34,138 bases of DNA from Chrysochromulina parva. Its lineage: Eukaryota > Haptophyta > Prymnesiales > Chrysochromulinaceae. Shown here one piece after another: positions 8,841 through 18,453 of this stretch. A program made the position numbers and the translations under genes. Where the stretch lies: the NCBI GenBank assembly GCA_002887195.1, contig PJAB01000210.1, forward strand, positions 1 through 34,138. The letters are read 5' to 3'. Within the stretch, counting starts at the first letter, position 1. Every line of letters begins with the position of its first letter. The notes beneath the pieces are model-generated. The model did not search any database and was not told the origin of the DNA. It was given only the letters and a program-made list of their open reading frames with translations.

Positions 8841-9186
8841 GACGGGCGTGATGCTCATCTCAGGCGCGATGTTTGAGGCGGAGGAGCCGTTCCTGCGATT
8901 GGGGTTTGCAAAGGCCGGCTACGCAGCGAGGCTCGCCGCATGGGAAGCGAGCACCTTCGAGACTGTCGTCCTGCCTGGGCGGGAGGCTACGGCGTGAGGT
9001 TAACGTGGGCCTCGAGCGTGGCCAAGGGCTCAGCTTGAGGTCGCTCCGGTGCGCCGCAGTCAGGAAAGGGCCCTCAGCCTGCGTCTGCGGCGGACCGGAA
9101 CGGGACCGGAATTGGGAATTCGATACGCCCCTCCTGAGGAGTCGGGCGGAGCAGGGACCACGCTCCACTGGAGAGGCCTAGGCTTA
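8841..9186 (+). pseudogene. Duplicated 3' end of the PX-aminotransferase gene plus its 3' flank
   Basis: This copy of 5553-5886 begins 25 bp after the sulfotransferase stop. It still reads GVMLISGAMFEAEEPFLRL and ends in the same stop (tga at 8995-8997), with a three-base insertion giving an extra Ser (WEAS). It lacks the rest of the enzyme. It may serve as a borrowed 3' UTR or polyadenylation region for the sulfotransferase gene (inference). The sequence just before it, ccacacacag|g, resembles a splice acceptor. Confidence 0.88.
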
Positions 9187-9572
9187 CCGGTACGTGTGTC
9201 CCGGCTCCCCCCGGTGTCTTTTTACCGGTACGTGTGTGTCCCGGCTCCCCCGGTGTTTTTGAACCGGTACCCCCCACAGCCGCGCACTGTGCCCTGTGGC
9301 GGGCCAGCACCCACCCCCTCGGAGACTCTGACGAGCGAAATGTTGCGCAACGAGCGACGAAGACGCGCGTCCCGGTCCGAAACGGGGAAGTTTGCTCAAG
9401 GAAGCACTCACTAAACTCGTGCCAATAATGTGTGTTAGAAGTCACACAGACACACATTCACATTCACATTCACATGTGTGTGCGTGAATGTGAATGTGTG
9501 TATGTGTGAATTTGAAAACAGGACCACACAGTACAGCGGCGCTCATGCAGGCGCGTCCCCGGGGGGCGCGCT
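9187..9572. other. Spacer with CCGGCTCCCC/CCGGTAC repeats and a CA/TG-rich tract
   Basis: At 9188-9275 there are repeated blocks of accggtacgtgtgtcccgg with cccccggtgttttt. At 9445-9515 a tract of ACACAC/CATTCA followed by TGTGTG/GAATGTG forms an imperfect inverted repeat that could fold. No gene was recognised. Confidence 0.6.
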
Positions 9573-9605
9573 GTGTGAACGTTAACACGACAGGACGCGA
9601 CAACC
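9573..9605 (-). promoter_or_regulatory. Inverted copy of the GTGTTAACGTTCACAC element
   Basis: Reading the minus strand gives GTTGTCGCGTCCTGTCGTG then TTAACGTTCACAC, the same 31-bp element as 2250-2280 with one inserted C. It lies 55 bp before the ATG of the CHAT-NLR gene. A regulatory role is inferred. Confidence 0.45.
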
Positions 9606-9659
9606 GTGTGCTACTCTATGCTCGCAGCTGTGGTCGTCCGTGTCTAAGTCGCAGATTGG

Positions 9660-12600
9660 ATGTCTAGACAATTTCCGATTGAGTGCACTCAGTCGACGGC
9701 AATGGGTGGTTCGAAACGAAGTAGATATGGAGCGGCCACATCGTCTGGATTTGATCAAGACAGTTGGTGGATGCTCGCTTTGCAAGAGGCGGCCCGACGC
9801 GCAGAGGGCCCCGATGAAACTGAACGTCGCACCCGTGAGCTGGCCCAAGAGTTGACCGAACGCACGATCGACTTTGCTACGTTTGAGAGTGAGATGAAGC
9901 GCGTCAACGCGGACGCGAGCACAAAAGAGTCAGCTGTTCGCGTGCTGCAGATGCATAAGGAGTTACAGGAGGCAGCGCAGAAAGTCAAGGAACTTGAAGA
10001 TGGATTAGCCTCACTACTTCCTGCATTCATGCCACATGGTGATGCGCCTGCTTTCAAGGAGACAAAGCTTACCCCTAAAGTAGCAAGCCCATCGCATCCC
10101 TCCCAGTCAACTCACGGCAGCCTACCGGAAGAAGTCTTTGTCAAGTCTTGTCCATCCGCCGTCCCAGAAAGTTCAAGCGAGCTCCCTTCGGCTCATCATC
10201 ACACGCCTTTGCTTCTCATCCTTGCTTGTGGAAATGGACTAGCGGCCGTCGCATCAGAAGCTAGCGAAGTGGGCAGGCTCGGGATTCGTAGTCGGACACT
10301 GCAGAATCCAACTGTAGAGGAGGTATCAAGGGAGTCATACGAGTGCAACTGGGTGCACTTTGCAGGCCATGCCGATCCAAAGATCAATGGGCAACACGTG
10401 CTTGTGTTTTGCAAGAGCGGTGGTTTCGAAGCTGTTGACGCAGAGACACTTGTACGTCTGTTTTGCAAGGCGCAGCTCGTTGTGCTGAACGGGTGCAAAT
10501 CTTCAGAGTTGGGTACTGCCTTGGCAGCAGCTGGGGTACCTAACGTCGTTTGCTGGGAAACCTTGGTATATGATCCAGCAGGTAAGCTCTTTGCATCTGG
10601 TTTTTGGCGAGCAATCGAGTCTTCAAGCAGTGCTCACGGGAGTACATGTACGCTTCGTGGGGATGTTCGCAGCGCCTTCGAGAGGGGCAAAGACGCTATC
10701 ATGACAGCAACCAAAGCCGGTGGAAACCTTCATACCGAATCCGGAGGTGTACCTGCGAGCACCCCTTGCTATGCGCTCGTCGACCCGCAGGACTCTGAAC
10801 GAGTCATACAGGTTGACGAGGGCCGCGGTCGCTGCCTGCCTACTGCTGGCGAGGGCTTGAGCGGTCGACGTGCTGCCGGCGTCCCTCTACTTCTGCAACC
10901 GTTGCCCGCATCTGCGTTGCATGACGTACCGTCACTACCCGAGCACTACGTGCCGCGCGTTCAGGCTGAAACGGAGTTGCGCGGCAGAGTGCTGAGTGCA
11001 AAGTCCTTGCTTGCGATCACTACACCCACGGCAATAAGTGGAACGGCTGGGCTGGGCAAGTCGACGATTGCAACGTGGCTTGCTCGAGACCTTCGGGTTC
11101 AGACGCGCTTTGCTGATGGTATTTACTGGTTGAGATTTGGTCAGGAGGGCTCAGCTATGAGCCGTCTCCGCATCCTCGGACTCGCCTTGGGCATGGCTCG
11201 GCAGGAAGTTGAAGAAATGCGGAACGATAGGGACGCAATTCAAAAATTGAAGAAGCGCTTGGAAGGGCAAAGCTGTTTGATAGTTTGTGACGATGTGTGG
11301 TATGTGCCAGGCATCGAACCACATGACTGCACATACATGAGATCTCTCTTCAACACCTGTCTGCTGCAGGTACTACGTCGAGCAAGTCCAGCCGTTCAAG
11401 CTTCTGTGTTCTCAGAAAGGCGACTTGTGCTTGCTTGTGACGACCCGGCTGCGTGAAATTGCAAGCCAAGCTGGTGACATCCAAGGTCTGGAGCCGCTTC
11501 CTGAGGCTTTGGGACTTCAAATGCTGGTGACATATATGCGCACGTCGATTGAAGCACTGCAAGAAGAAGGCCAGCTTGTCGGCGCTGCGCAGCTCGTGAA
11601 GAAATGTAACGGTCTGCCCATCATGCTACGTTCGCTCGCTGTCATGTGCCGCGGGAGAGGTGTCGATTTCGTACTTGCTTATCTTGAGGAACACCGGCTC
11701 GAGCTAGAAGTGCCGCAGGTAGACGCTGTGGGTGACTACGACTACACCAATTTGTTTGTTGCACTCGAGTACAGCCTCAAGCTCCTGCAGGAGAAGGACC
11801 CGGACACGGTCAAACGGTTGGAGATGCTATCAATCTTCCCTGAGGATGAGGAAATCCCGCAGATGGTTGCCAACCGACTCTGGGGCGTAAGCGCGGCGAT
11901 TGGGGCGCAAACCATTCGGACGCTAGCAGATTCGTATCTTGTGGATCATCGCGCAGGTCGCATTTCGCTCCTTGATCTTCATCGAGATTATCTCCGTTGC
12001 CGAAGTAAGTATTCACTTGCTCTTTGGCACAGCTGCATGCTACAACGGAGCGGGGTGCAAGAGATTGGCCCAGATGCAGAGGAAGAGTGGGCGTCAGAAC
12101 AGTTTCTCTTTTATCACGCACGGGGTGCAATGGCCGGTGGAAAGGCGCACAATTCGCACAATTCGCCTCTGCTGCCGGAGCTGAGGAGCTTCGAAATGGG
12201 ACAACCCATGAAAGAAGACATTGCCGTGATTGCGGCGTTACTCAGAAATGGCGAGCTGCCACGATTGGCGACAATTGGCATGCGAGATTGCGGGATCGGC
12301 GATCAAGGATTTCTGCAGCTGGCAGCTGCGTTCCCAACCGACACAGTTTTGTCCAATCTACAGAAGCTTGACCTGACAAGTAATGAGCTCACCGATGCTT
12401 CGTTAAGTGCGCTGGGTGATGTCCTCACAGGTTGTGCACACTTGCTCAATGGTCTCTCTGAGCTCTCTTTGACTGATAATCAGATTCGAGATCAAGGGCT
12501 TGCCGCGCTTGTCGCACCATGCAAAGGAGGACGCGCACTCGGTGCTCTGTCGGTACTGCACCTGGGCACAAATCTTATTGGTTCAGCAGGGCTGGCATCA

Positions 12601-12972
12601 CTCTCCGCAGCACTTGCAGAATCAGCCTTTCCTAACCTCACAGAGCTCTTCTTGTACGAGAATAAGATAGACTCCCTGGCTGCGTTGCTTGGAGCTGTCC
12701 GTCGATCGGGATGCGTTTTGCGCAATTGTACTATCCTGGACCTCTCCTCGAACCAGCTTGCCGACGAGTCTCTTGGAGCCGAGTTCACTGATACGCTTAG
12801 AGAGGGTGCATTTGCAAGCCTGAGGACGTTTAGAGTCGGCTACAATGAAACAACCGAGACTTGCAAGCAGGCTCTCAAGAAAGCATGCGAGGCCCGCTCC
12901 ATTCGGCTCGAGGGAGTGACACCACATTCGCACTCGTTTGAATCTGCAATGATATCGAGCTTTGGTGCCTGA
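9660..12972 (+). CDS. CHAT protease - NB-ARC - leucine-rich repeat NLR-like receptor
   Basis: Exons 9660..11299 and 11370..12972 give 1080 aa. Residues about 40-115 are a charged, probably coiled-coil helix. Residues about 178-340 form a CHAT caspase-like domain: LLLILACGNGLAAVASEA, HFAGHA with candidate catalytic His 237, and VVLNGCKSSELG with Cys 279. An NB-ARC ATPase follows: P-loop GTAGLGKST (461-469), Walker B CLIVCDDVW (Asp 544/545), sensor VTTR (about 569-572), KKCNGLPIML as the GLPL-like motif, and LLDLHRDYL at about 748-755 in the MHD position. The C-terminus has ribonuclease-inhibitor-type LRRs (LQKLDLTSNELTD, LSELSLTDNQIRDQG, LSVLHLGTNLIGSAG, LTELFLYENKID). The architecture predicts ligand-triggered oligomerisation that activates a protease, as in immune or cell-death switches; the function is inferred. 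A strong GTAAGTAT at about 12006 may be a further, unused donor. Confidence 0.85.
11300..11369 (+). other. Canonical 70-nt intron in the NLR gene
   Basis: GTATGTGCC to ctgctgcag splits the Trp codon of the Walker B motif and joins CDDVW to YYVEQVQPFKLLC. It has no family A or B body, and its mirror of the exon start is only GTA. Without splicing, the first frame ends at 11456. Confidence 0.85.
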
Positions 12973-13589
12973 GACGAGTTCGGCCGCCATGGTACAGAAG
13001 CACAAGAACTCGAGTTTCGAGTAATAGCTTTGGGTCACTGCAAAAACGCGCAAACGGAAAATCCTTCAGGCGGCTTCTCATACTACTCGAGTAGAGCACT
13101 GCTAGTGTGGCACTTGACTCCGGTCCGACGGCACACTCAAAACATGAGTTAAGCCGGTTCACGGGCGAACGTTCACGGGCATGAGGGTAACTGGGTAAGA
13201 AATCGACACCAAGGACACCGGTTCGGCGTACGCGTTTACTGTTATACACTGCTATAGGCGTACAAAAGGCGTACATGTATAGGCGTACAAAAGGCGTACA
13301 CGTCTACGTGCTGCGGCCCACGGTAAGCCCACGGTGCCCATGCCGAGTTGTGCCGAGCGTCTCTTCTTGGACGCCCGCCCCGCCCAGGGCCCCGCAACGA
13401 GCTCCCCTTCACAGGGAAGCTCACACTCGCGTAGGGGTCTTCAGACTTTTCAGATTCCACAGTAGGTCCCTCGTCACACCTCGCCCTTCGAGCCAATGTG
13501 GGGTTCAAGAAGTGAACGAAACGCGTGCTTTTGAGCAAGACAGTTGATCGTGGTGGGTGGCCGGCTCTGGCCCGCCAGCCGCGGCTCCG
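12973..13589. other. Intergenic spacer with short repeats
   Basis: GTTCACGGGC occurs twice at about 13158-13181. The words AGGCGTACAAAAGGCGTAC repeat back to back at 13256-13302. No coding region is supported. Confidence 0.5.
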
Positions 13590-14183
13590 ATGGCGCCTAA
13601 GAAGGACAAGAAGGACGCCAAGAAGGGCGGCGATGGTCCGTCGGCGGAGCTCACCGACAAAGATCTGCTGGAGCAGGCGCGGCTGCGGATCGAGTCGCTA
13701 GAGCAACAGCTCGTGTGGCGGGAGGAGAAGGTGCAAAAGGCGCTGGCGGCGCAGAAGGAGCTGCAGGACCGCGTGGCGCACTATCACAAGGACTTTGAGC
13801 GTGAGAAGGAGGAGGTCTTTGACATCTCGGCCGACATGACGCGGCAGTACAAGGGCATGCAGGAGGAGCTGCTCGATCGCATCAACAAGCTGGAGGCGAC
13901 CATCCAGCTGCAGAAGGACCAGCTCGAAGAGGCGCAGCAGCAGCTCGAGCAGGTGAAGCGCGAAAAGGCGCAGGAGCTCGCCCTCAAGGACGCGGAGATC
14001 CAGGAGCAGAAGGAGAAGATGGAGGACATGGCGGTGGAGTTTGGCGAGATGCTCAAGGAGACCTTGGACAAGATGAGCGAGAAGATCGAAATCACGAATC
14101 AGGGGTGGGACTCGGGCCCGGGAGACTCCATCTCGAGGAGGCTCGAGCAGCATAAATTGGGCGTCGCGGCCGATCCGCGGTAG
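13590..14183 (+). CDS. DRC12/CCDC153-like axonemal coiled-coil protein
   Basis: Single exon, 197 aa from ATG 13590. A Lys-rich start (MAPKKDKKDAKKGG) leads into a nearly continuous coiled coil. Recognisable blocks are FDISADMTRQYKGMQEELLD and FGEMLKETLDKMSEKIE, which resemble CCDC153, a subunit of the nexin-dynein regulatory complex of motile cilia. The family has about 200 residues, matching this length. It implies a flagellated life stage. The assignment rests on remembered family motifs; other coiled-coil proteins cannot be fully excluded. Confidence 0.75.
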   Translation: MAPKKDKKDAKKGGDGPSAELTDKDLLEQARLRIESLEQQLVWREEKVQKALAAQKELQDRVAHYHKDFEREKEEVFDISADMTRQYKGMQEELLDRINKLEATIQLQKDQLEEAQQQLEQVKREKAQELALKDAEIQEQKEKMEDMAVEFGEMLKETLDKMSEKIEITNQGWDSGPGDSISRRLEQHKLGVAADPR

Positions 14184-14627
14184 GCCAGACGCGCTCCGTA
14201 CTTGGATTGCGAGCCCCATCAACGCCAAGAGAGTAGACACCGAGCCGCAGTGGGCACGAGCGCGGGTGACGTCGCGCGGCGCACACGCGGCAGGTCGTGC
14301 CAGGTCGCGCAGCTGTACAGTCGCACGCCCGGGTTCTCATTAGTTTATAATGGACTCCATCTCTTCGGAATCAGCGCAAAGCTGCCACGGGCGGATGCAC
14401 ACACGAATCGTTTCCGGACCGTGTCAAGTTGTCCTAAGCCTGGCGCTGAGCCTGAGCGTGCGCGTGCGGGACCGGACCCGCGTGCGTGGACGCTCGGCCA
14501 GCTGCGGGCGGGATCGCGGGACCGACGCCCCGACACACACCCAATATCTAGTACAGGCACGAGACCGCGGACGATCCCGACGGAAGATCACAGTAGGCCT
14601 GGCAGCCTCGAGAGAACGGCCCACCAT
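14184..14627. other. Convergent intergenic spacer
   Basis: This spacer lies between the stops of two convergent genes. It is GC-rich with no clear repeat or conserved frame; open frames here look random. Confidence 0.5.
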
Positions 14628-15389
14628 TCACAGCCCGATAATCGAGCGGCCGTGCTTGACGGCAATGATGATCCTAGGCACCACGATGGGGTAGAGCACG
14701 ATCAGGTTCCACATGGGCACGGCGCCAAAGAGGAAGCGTACGTAGGGTGAGGCGGCGGCGAGGCGCGGCGAGGTGACGAGCTCGTACGCCGCGGGCACCA
14801 TCTCCATCGGGCACTCGTACATCGCCAGCACCGATTTGTACGCGATGAACGCGACGAAGGGCCATGCGATCGCGCGCTTGCTGCCGCCGAGCAGGTTGTA
14901 CACCTGCCACGCCCACGGCGTGGCCAGATAGTCGATGGCCTCGATCGACATTTTGAGCGTCAGATCCTCGAGCGACGGATCGAGCTGGCGCACGCTGCGG
15001 TCGGCGAACAGCATAAAGAATGCGGCGATCGTGTACAGCAGCGGCACTGTTGCGCCGAACCAGTTCTTCGGCCCCATCAGCATTGCTGAGAGAGTGCAAA
15101 TCGAAACGTGGAACGAGGCGTGCAGCAGCATGCGCGTGTGCGGGTTGAGCACGATGGTGCCGTCTGCGGTGAGCATCGTGAGCACCGTGTTCGCTACGTC
15201 CACAAAGATGGTTGGGTCGGACTGCCGCCCATCGAAGAGCAGCCAGGTGCCGAAGATGACGAGGCTCCAGCCGGCGAGGAAAATGCCGAGCTCTAGCTCA
15301 GACTGGAAGGCAGCCGCGAGCAATCCTACGGCGATGGCAAAATAGTACATCGGAAGCCCTTCGCCGCCGCCGAAGACGAACTTGGCCAT
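14628..15389 (-). CDS. Predicted multi-pass membrane protein of unknown function
   Basis: 253 aa from the ATG at 15389 down to the stop at 14628-14630. Several hydrophobic helices are visible: YYFAIAVGLLAAAF, LGIFLAGWSLVIFGTWLL, ASFHVSICTLSAML, FGATVPLLYTIAAFFML, AIAWPFVAFIAYKSVL and MWNLIVLYPIVVPRIII. I do not recognise the family. The frame is open upstream to 15743 but that stretch overlaps the divergent gene and is not membrane-like, so the ATG at 15389 is preferred. A 40-bp piece (NWFGATVPLLYTI) has been copied to 6201-6240. It shares a 188-bp divergent promoter region with the gene at 15578. Confidence 0.78.
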   Translation of the reverse strand: MAKFVFGGGEGLPMYYFAIAVGLLAAAFQSELELGIFLAGWSLVIFGTWLLFDGRQSDPTIFVDVANTVLTMLTADGTIVLNPHTRMLLHASFHVSICTLSAMLMGPKNWFGATVPLLYTIAAFFMLFADRSVRQLDPSLEDLTLKMSIEAIDYLATPWAWQVYNLLGGSKRAIAWPFVAFIAYKSVLAMYECPMEMVPAAYELVTSPRLAAASPYVRFLFGAVPMWNLIVLYPIVVPRIIIAVKHGRSIIGL

Positions 15390-15577
15390 TGCGGGGAGAG
15401 GGGTCCACAGTTCGCGAGATCTCAAACGTCGAGATCGACGTCGAAGACGACGTGCGAATTTCCATTTGGAGACGCACCAAACTCCGCAAGGCGATTTCCG
15501 CGACGGGGAGGTGGCGTTCAAGGGCACAAAAGGCTCTTGCGATCGTGCTGCCATTTGTGCAACGCGTGCGTGCCAAC

Positions 15578-17251
15578 ATGAAAACATGGCGATCCGATGA
15601 CGGCGAGGCGTCGGATTTTTCCTCGATCGACCCGCCGCCACCGCCACCAGAGATTGACCCGGCGATTGACACTGTGGGCTCAAGTTGCGCTGAGTCGACG
15701 TGGTTGGGGGAGAAGCAGGCGGAGAGGGATGCGCGAGCAGCACGTGAGGCGGCCGCGGCTCCTTCTGCGGTCGAACCCGGGTCTCGATTCAAGCCGGGGC
15801 CCAATTCAATCCCACCTCTTGAAGCCGAAATCGGGCAGCAACCATTCAAACCGACCATCAAGGGAACTCGTAGGAACGGAAGTCTGAGATCGAAGGCTGC
15901 CTCGCCATTAAGGCCGCAGGCTCGGCCCCTGCCAGGCATGCCCGTTCCTGCGGCACTCACCTCCTCGCGCTACGACAGGGGGCCTCCTCCCGACGCTCAC
16001 TTTCTTGAGCTGGCGCGCGACAAGCTCCTCTTTGCAATGGCGGGCAAGAAGGCGCGGCTCGTCTTCATGTCCCTTAGCATCGCCGTTGTCATCATTGTCC
16101 TGATCTGGGGCCTCATCGTCTTTTGGGCCTTTCTCGGCCTCTTCCTCGGCTTCACCACCAACGGCTGGGGCGAGGAATTGCCGGAGTGCCTTGCGCAGGC
16201 GACCCGCGACAACAAGACGCTTTATCCCCTCTACGTGCCCACGTGCGACTATGAGCGCGGCCTGACTTACTGCAATCTCAACCAATACTATTTCAACGCG
16301 TCCATCAAGGCTTTCGTCATCATATTCTCGTACATCAACTTTTTGCCCATCCCATGGCGGCTGAGCATCCTCTGGCACGTCTTCTGCTCTCGACGAAAGG
16401 CGACCCCCGGAAGCGACCTGTACGGCCGGCCCACGATGGCGCTCTGGTTCAACATTGGACTCCAGCAACGGCGCGTCATCGCGGTGCTCCTCAACTTGGC
16501 GTACGCCCTCCACTTTTTGACGCTGGCCAATCACTGCATCTTCTGGGAATTCTGTGAGGGGCAACAGGTGGTGGGTGCGCTCTCCCAAAACGTGCCCTTT
16601 ATCCTGTCGTTGATATGCGCGATCGGCGGCGGCGTTCTGCAAGGCAAGGCCGAGGACAGGCTCATCAAGGAGCACCCCGAGATCTACCCGCCGCGCCCCC
16701 ACACCTTCGTGTATGGGGCTCTGAAGCGCTGGGTGCGAGGCGAGGAGAAGCGGAGCCTGAGGCACTCCATCTCCGGTGGGCTACGCGAATTCCGGACCCA
16801 GGCGACGCTTCTCAACTTCAACGGGTTCGGCGCGTCGCTGACGGGCATCGAGATTACCGAGAGCATGGAGATCGCGGCCAGTGTCGTTCAACACTGGCAG
16901 TCGACTGCCGCCGCCTCCGCCGCGTCACCGACCGCCGCCTCCGCCGCGTCGCCGACCGCCGCCTCCGCCGCGTCGCCGACCGCCGCCTCCGCCGCGTCGA
17001 CATCCGCCGCCCCTGCCATGTCGCCATCCGCCGCCCCTGCCATGTCGCCATCCGCCGCCTCTGCCACGGTCACCTCTGACATCTTCGTGAACATCGAGTT
17101 GAGCTCCCCCAAGAAAGAACCCTCGTTCACACGCACGCTCAGCCCCGCCATCTCGATTTGGCGTAACAACAGCGGCAGTCGGGCTCGGTGCGGGGACGTC
17201 GGAGGCACGCCCACTACTGCGCCCGAGCTCTCGCCGACGGTACCGACTTGA
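15578..17251 (+). CDS. Predicted four-helix membrane protein with low-complexity tails
   Basis: 557 aa from the first in-frame ATG at 15578; the frame is open back to 15389, so an upstream exon is possible. The N-terminal 150 residues are Pro/Ala/Arg-rich and disordered. Membrane stretches are FMSLSIAVVIIVLIWGLIVF, AFVIIFSYINFLPIPWRLSI, VIAVLLNLAYALHFLTL and VPFILSLICAIGGGVL. Conserved-looking blocks between them include TYCNLNQYYFNASIKAF and DLYGRPTMALWFNIGLQQR. The C-terminal region has a 24-bp minisatellite coding TAASAASP repeats (about 16910-17060). I do not recognise the family or function. Confidence 0.78.
   Translation: MKTWRSDDGEASDFSSIDPPPPPPEIDPAIDTVGSSCAESTWLGEKQAERDARAAREAAAAPSAVEPGSRFKPGPNSIPPLEAEIGQQPFKPTIKGTRRNGSLRSKAASPLRPQARPLPGMPVPAALTSSRYDRGPPPDAHFLELARDKLLFAMAGKKARLVFMSLSIAVVIIVLIWGLIVFWAFLGLFLGFTTNGWGEELPECLAQATRDNKTLYPLYVPTCDYERGLTYCNLNQYYFNASIKAFVIIFSYINFLPIPWRLSILWHVFCSRRKATPGSDLYGRPTMALWFNIGLQQRRVIAVLLNLAYALHFLTLANHCIFWEFCEGQQVVGALSQNVPFILSLICAIGGGVLQGKAEDRLIKEHPEIYPPRPHTFVYGALKRWVRGEEKRSLRHSISGGLREFRTQATLLNFNGFGASLTGIEITESMEIAASVVQHWQSTAAASAASPTAASAASPTAASAASPTAASAASTSAAPAMSPSAAPAMSPSAASATVTSDIFVNIELSSPKKEPSFTRTLSPAISIWRNNSGSRARCGDVGGTPTTAPELSPTVPT
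16910..17060 (+). repeat. 24-bp Ala/Ser-coding minisatellite
   Basis: Units of roughly 24 bp (gtcgccgaccgccgcctccg type) recur about six times, the later ones diverging to Pro/Ala/Met-Ser-Pro codons. The frame is preserved, giving a repeated TAASAASP-like peptide near the membrane protein's C-terminus. Confidence 0.8.
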
Positions 17252-17642
17252 ACTCGCCAAGTTTCGAGCCAAGTTCTGCCCGTGCGTGAGGTCGGCGTGT
17301 CCGGACGGCCGCGGAGTTGGCCAACTCGGAGTTCAGAGTCGAACTCGCTCGGGAGCGTTGAAACATGAAGCTTGAAGGTCCATTAGAAAGAAAACCGTGT
17401 GTAATCGGAACATACATTAAATGATTTTAAATGTGTTCAACTTCAAGACCTTATCAAGACCAGCTACATGCGCCAGCTAACACGCTGCAGCGCACGATCG
17501 ACACGGCGCGCTTCTGAACGTCAACCTCCTCTTGCACGTATATAGGGCTCGGTCGTTTGAAGTACAAGATGCATCGTGTAAACTCGACTGAGCCTCGGCG
17601 TCGGGCCGTAAAAACGCGTACCAGCGGTGGCGCGCGCGGTCC
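17252..17642. other. Convergent intergenic spacer
   Basis: Between the ends of two convergent genes. It holds an AT-rich patch at about 17380-17445 that may contain 3' processing signals. No gene or repeat was identified. Confidence 0.45.
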
Positions 17643-18344
17643 CTAAACCACCGTGAGGCCCGAGCACATGCCGAATAGGAAGATGAAGAAGAGGGCGTTC
17701 TCGAAGACCATGAAACCCAGCTCGAGGAGCCACACGAACGCGGCAAAGCTCAACAGCGGCTTCGGTCGCGCAAAGCAGCGCACATACACCCTCTGAGCCT
17801 CATAATCATCTTCAGCACGCAGAAACTGGCACACGCCGCATAGGAAGGTGGCGGACGCAAAGCTTGCGCCGTAAGCGCTCGTGAGGGGTACGCCAAGCAG
17901 GAGCTCATTGGCCAGCACGTGATCAGCGACGTATAGCATCGCAGCGTAGCAGTGCAACGCGTCCGTGCTGCCGAGCGCCACGTCAGGGCCGCGCATGGGA
18001 GTGAGGACCACGGTGATGAACCCGGCCGCGAACATTTGTAAGACGAAAGCAGCCTTGAGCCAGTCGCCAAATGCCATCGAGGCAAGCGCACGGTCGACTG
18101 TTGCAAGCATCATGAACGCCCAGCCCGTATTCCAGAGTACCAAGATGGCATATCGTGGTGCTCCCTTGCGAGTCATCCAGGAGATGGAGCACGGAAACTT
18201 GCCCACGGCATCGCCACCGAAGCGTCCGCGAAGGCCAGGCAGGTAGTAGAGAGGGAAGATTATGCACTGCGAGGTGATAAAAAGCAATTGTGCGGTCCGG
18301 AGCAGCAGCGCTTGGCTCGCACTGAATGGAGCTATTATGTCCAT
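17643..18344 (-). CDS. Predicted multi-pass membrane protein of unknown function
   Basis: 233 aa from ATG 18344 (MDIIAPFSASQALLLRTA). Hydrophobic segments include LLFITSQCIIFPLYYL, YAILVLWNTGWAFMML, AAFVLQMFAAGFITVVL, YAAMLYVADHVL, ASFASATFLCGVCQF and a final FAAFVWLLELGFMVFENALF. A His/Tyr-containing ALHCYAAML block and an Asp/Glu-rich loop (RAEDDYEAQRVYVR) are notable. I do not recognise the family. The frame is open upstream to 18407 with only a GTG. The gene is divergent from the YebC-like gene, with 109 bp between the two ATGs. Confidence 0.75.
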   Translation of the reverse strand: MDIIAPFSASQALLLRTAQLLFITSQCIIFPLYYLPGLRGRFGGDAVGKFPCSISWMTRKGAPRYAILVLWNTGWAFMMLATVDRALASMAFGDWLKAAFVLQMFAAGFITVVLTPMRGPDVALGSTDALHCYAAMLYVADHVLANELLLGVPLTSAYGASFASATFLCGVCQFLRAEDDYEAQRVYVRCFARPKPLLSFAAFVWLLELGFMVFENALFFIFLFGMCSGLTVV

Positions 18345-18453
18345 CTTTCTGCTGTCCCGGAAATTCAAATTGACCGGGACCCGGAGCGATACAGGACACA
18401 CGGTCACGACCGCGTTTCACAGTTTCGCGCGTGAAACCCGCCGCGGCGTTCGG

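Noticed and set aside
8743..8997. Separate small gene ending in the aminotransferase C-terminus
   Set aside because: The start is GTG and the body is the duplicated 3' fragment; a pseudogene copy explains it.
12003..12200. Possible second intron in the NLR gene at a GTAAGTATT donor
   Set aside because: The frame stays open to the LRRs without splicing and no AG|G acceptor with a restored motif stood out; kept as a note only.
14628..15743. Extending the minus-strand membrane protein to 371 aa
   Set aside because: The extra N-terminus overlaps the divergent gene, is Arg/Ser-rich and has no ATG; the ATG at 15389 is preferred.
15908..16765. 285-residue minus-strand frame opposite the membrane protein
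   Set aside because: Charged, low-complexity composition typical of antisense to membrane-coding sequence; the plus strand has clear helices.
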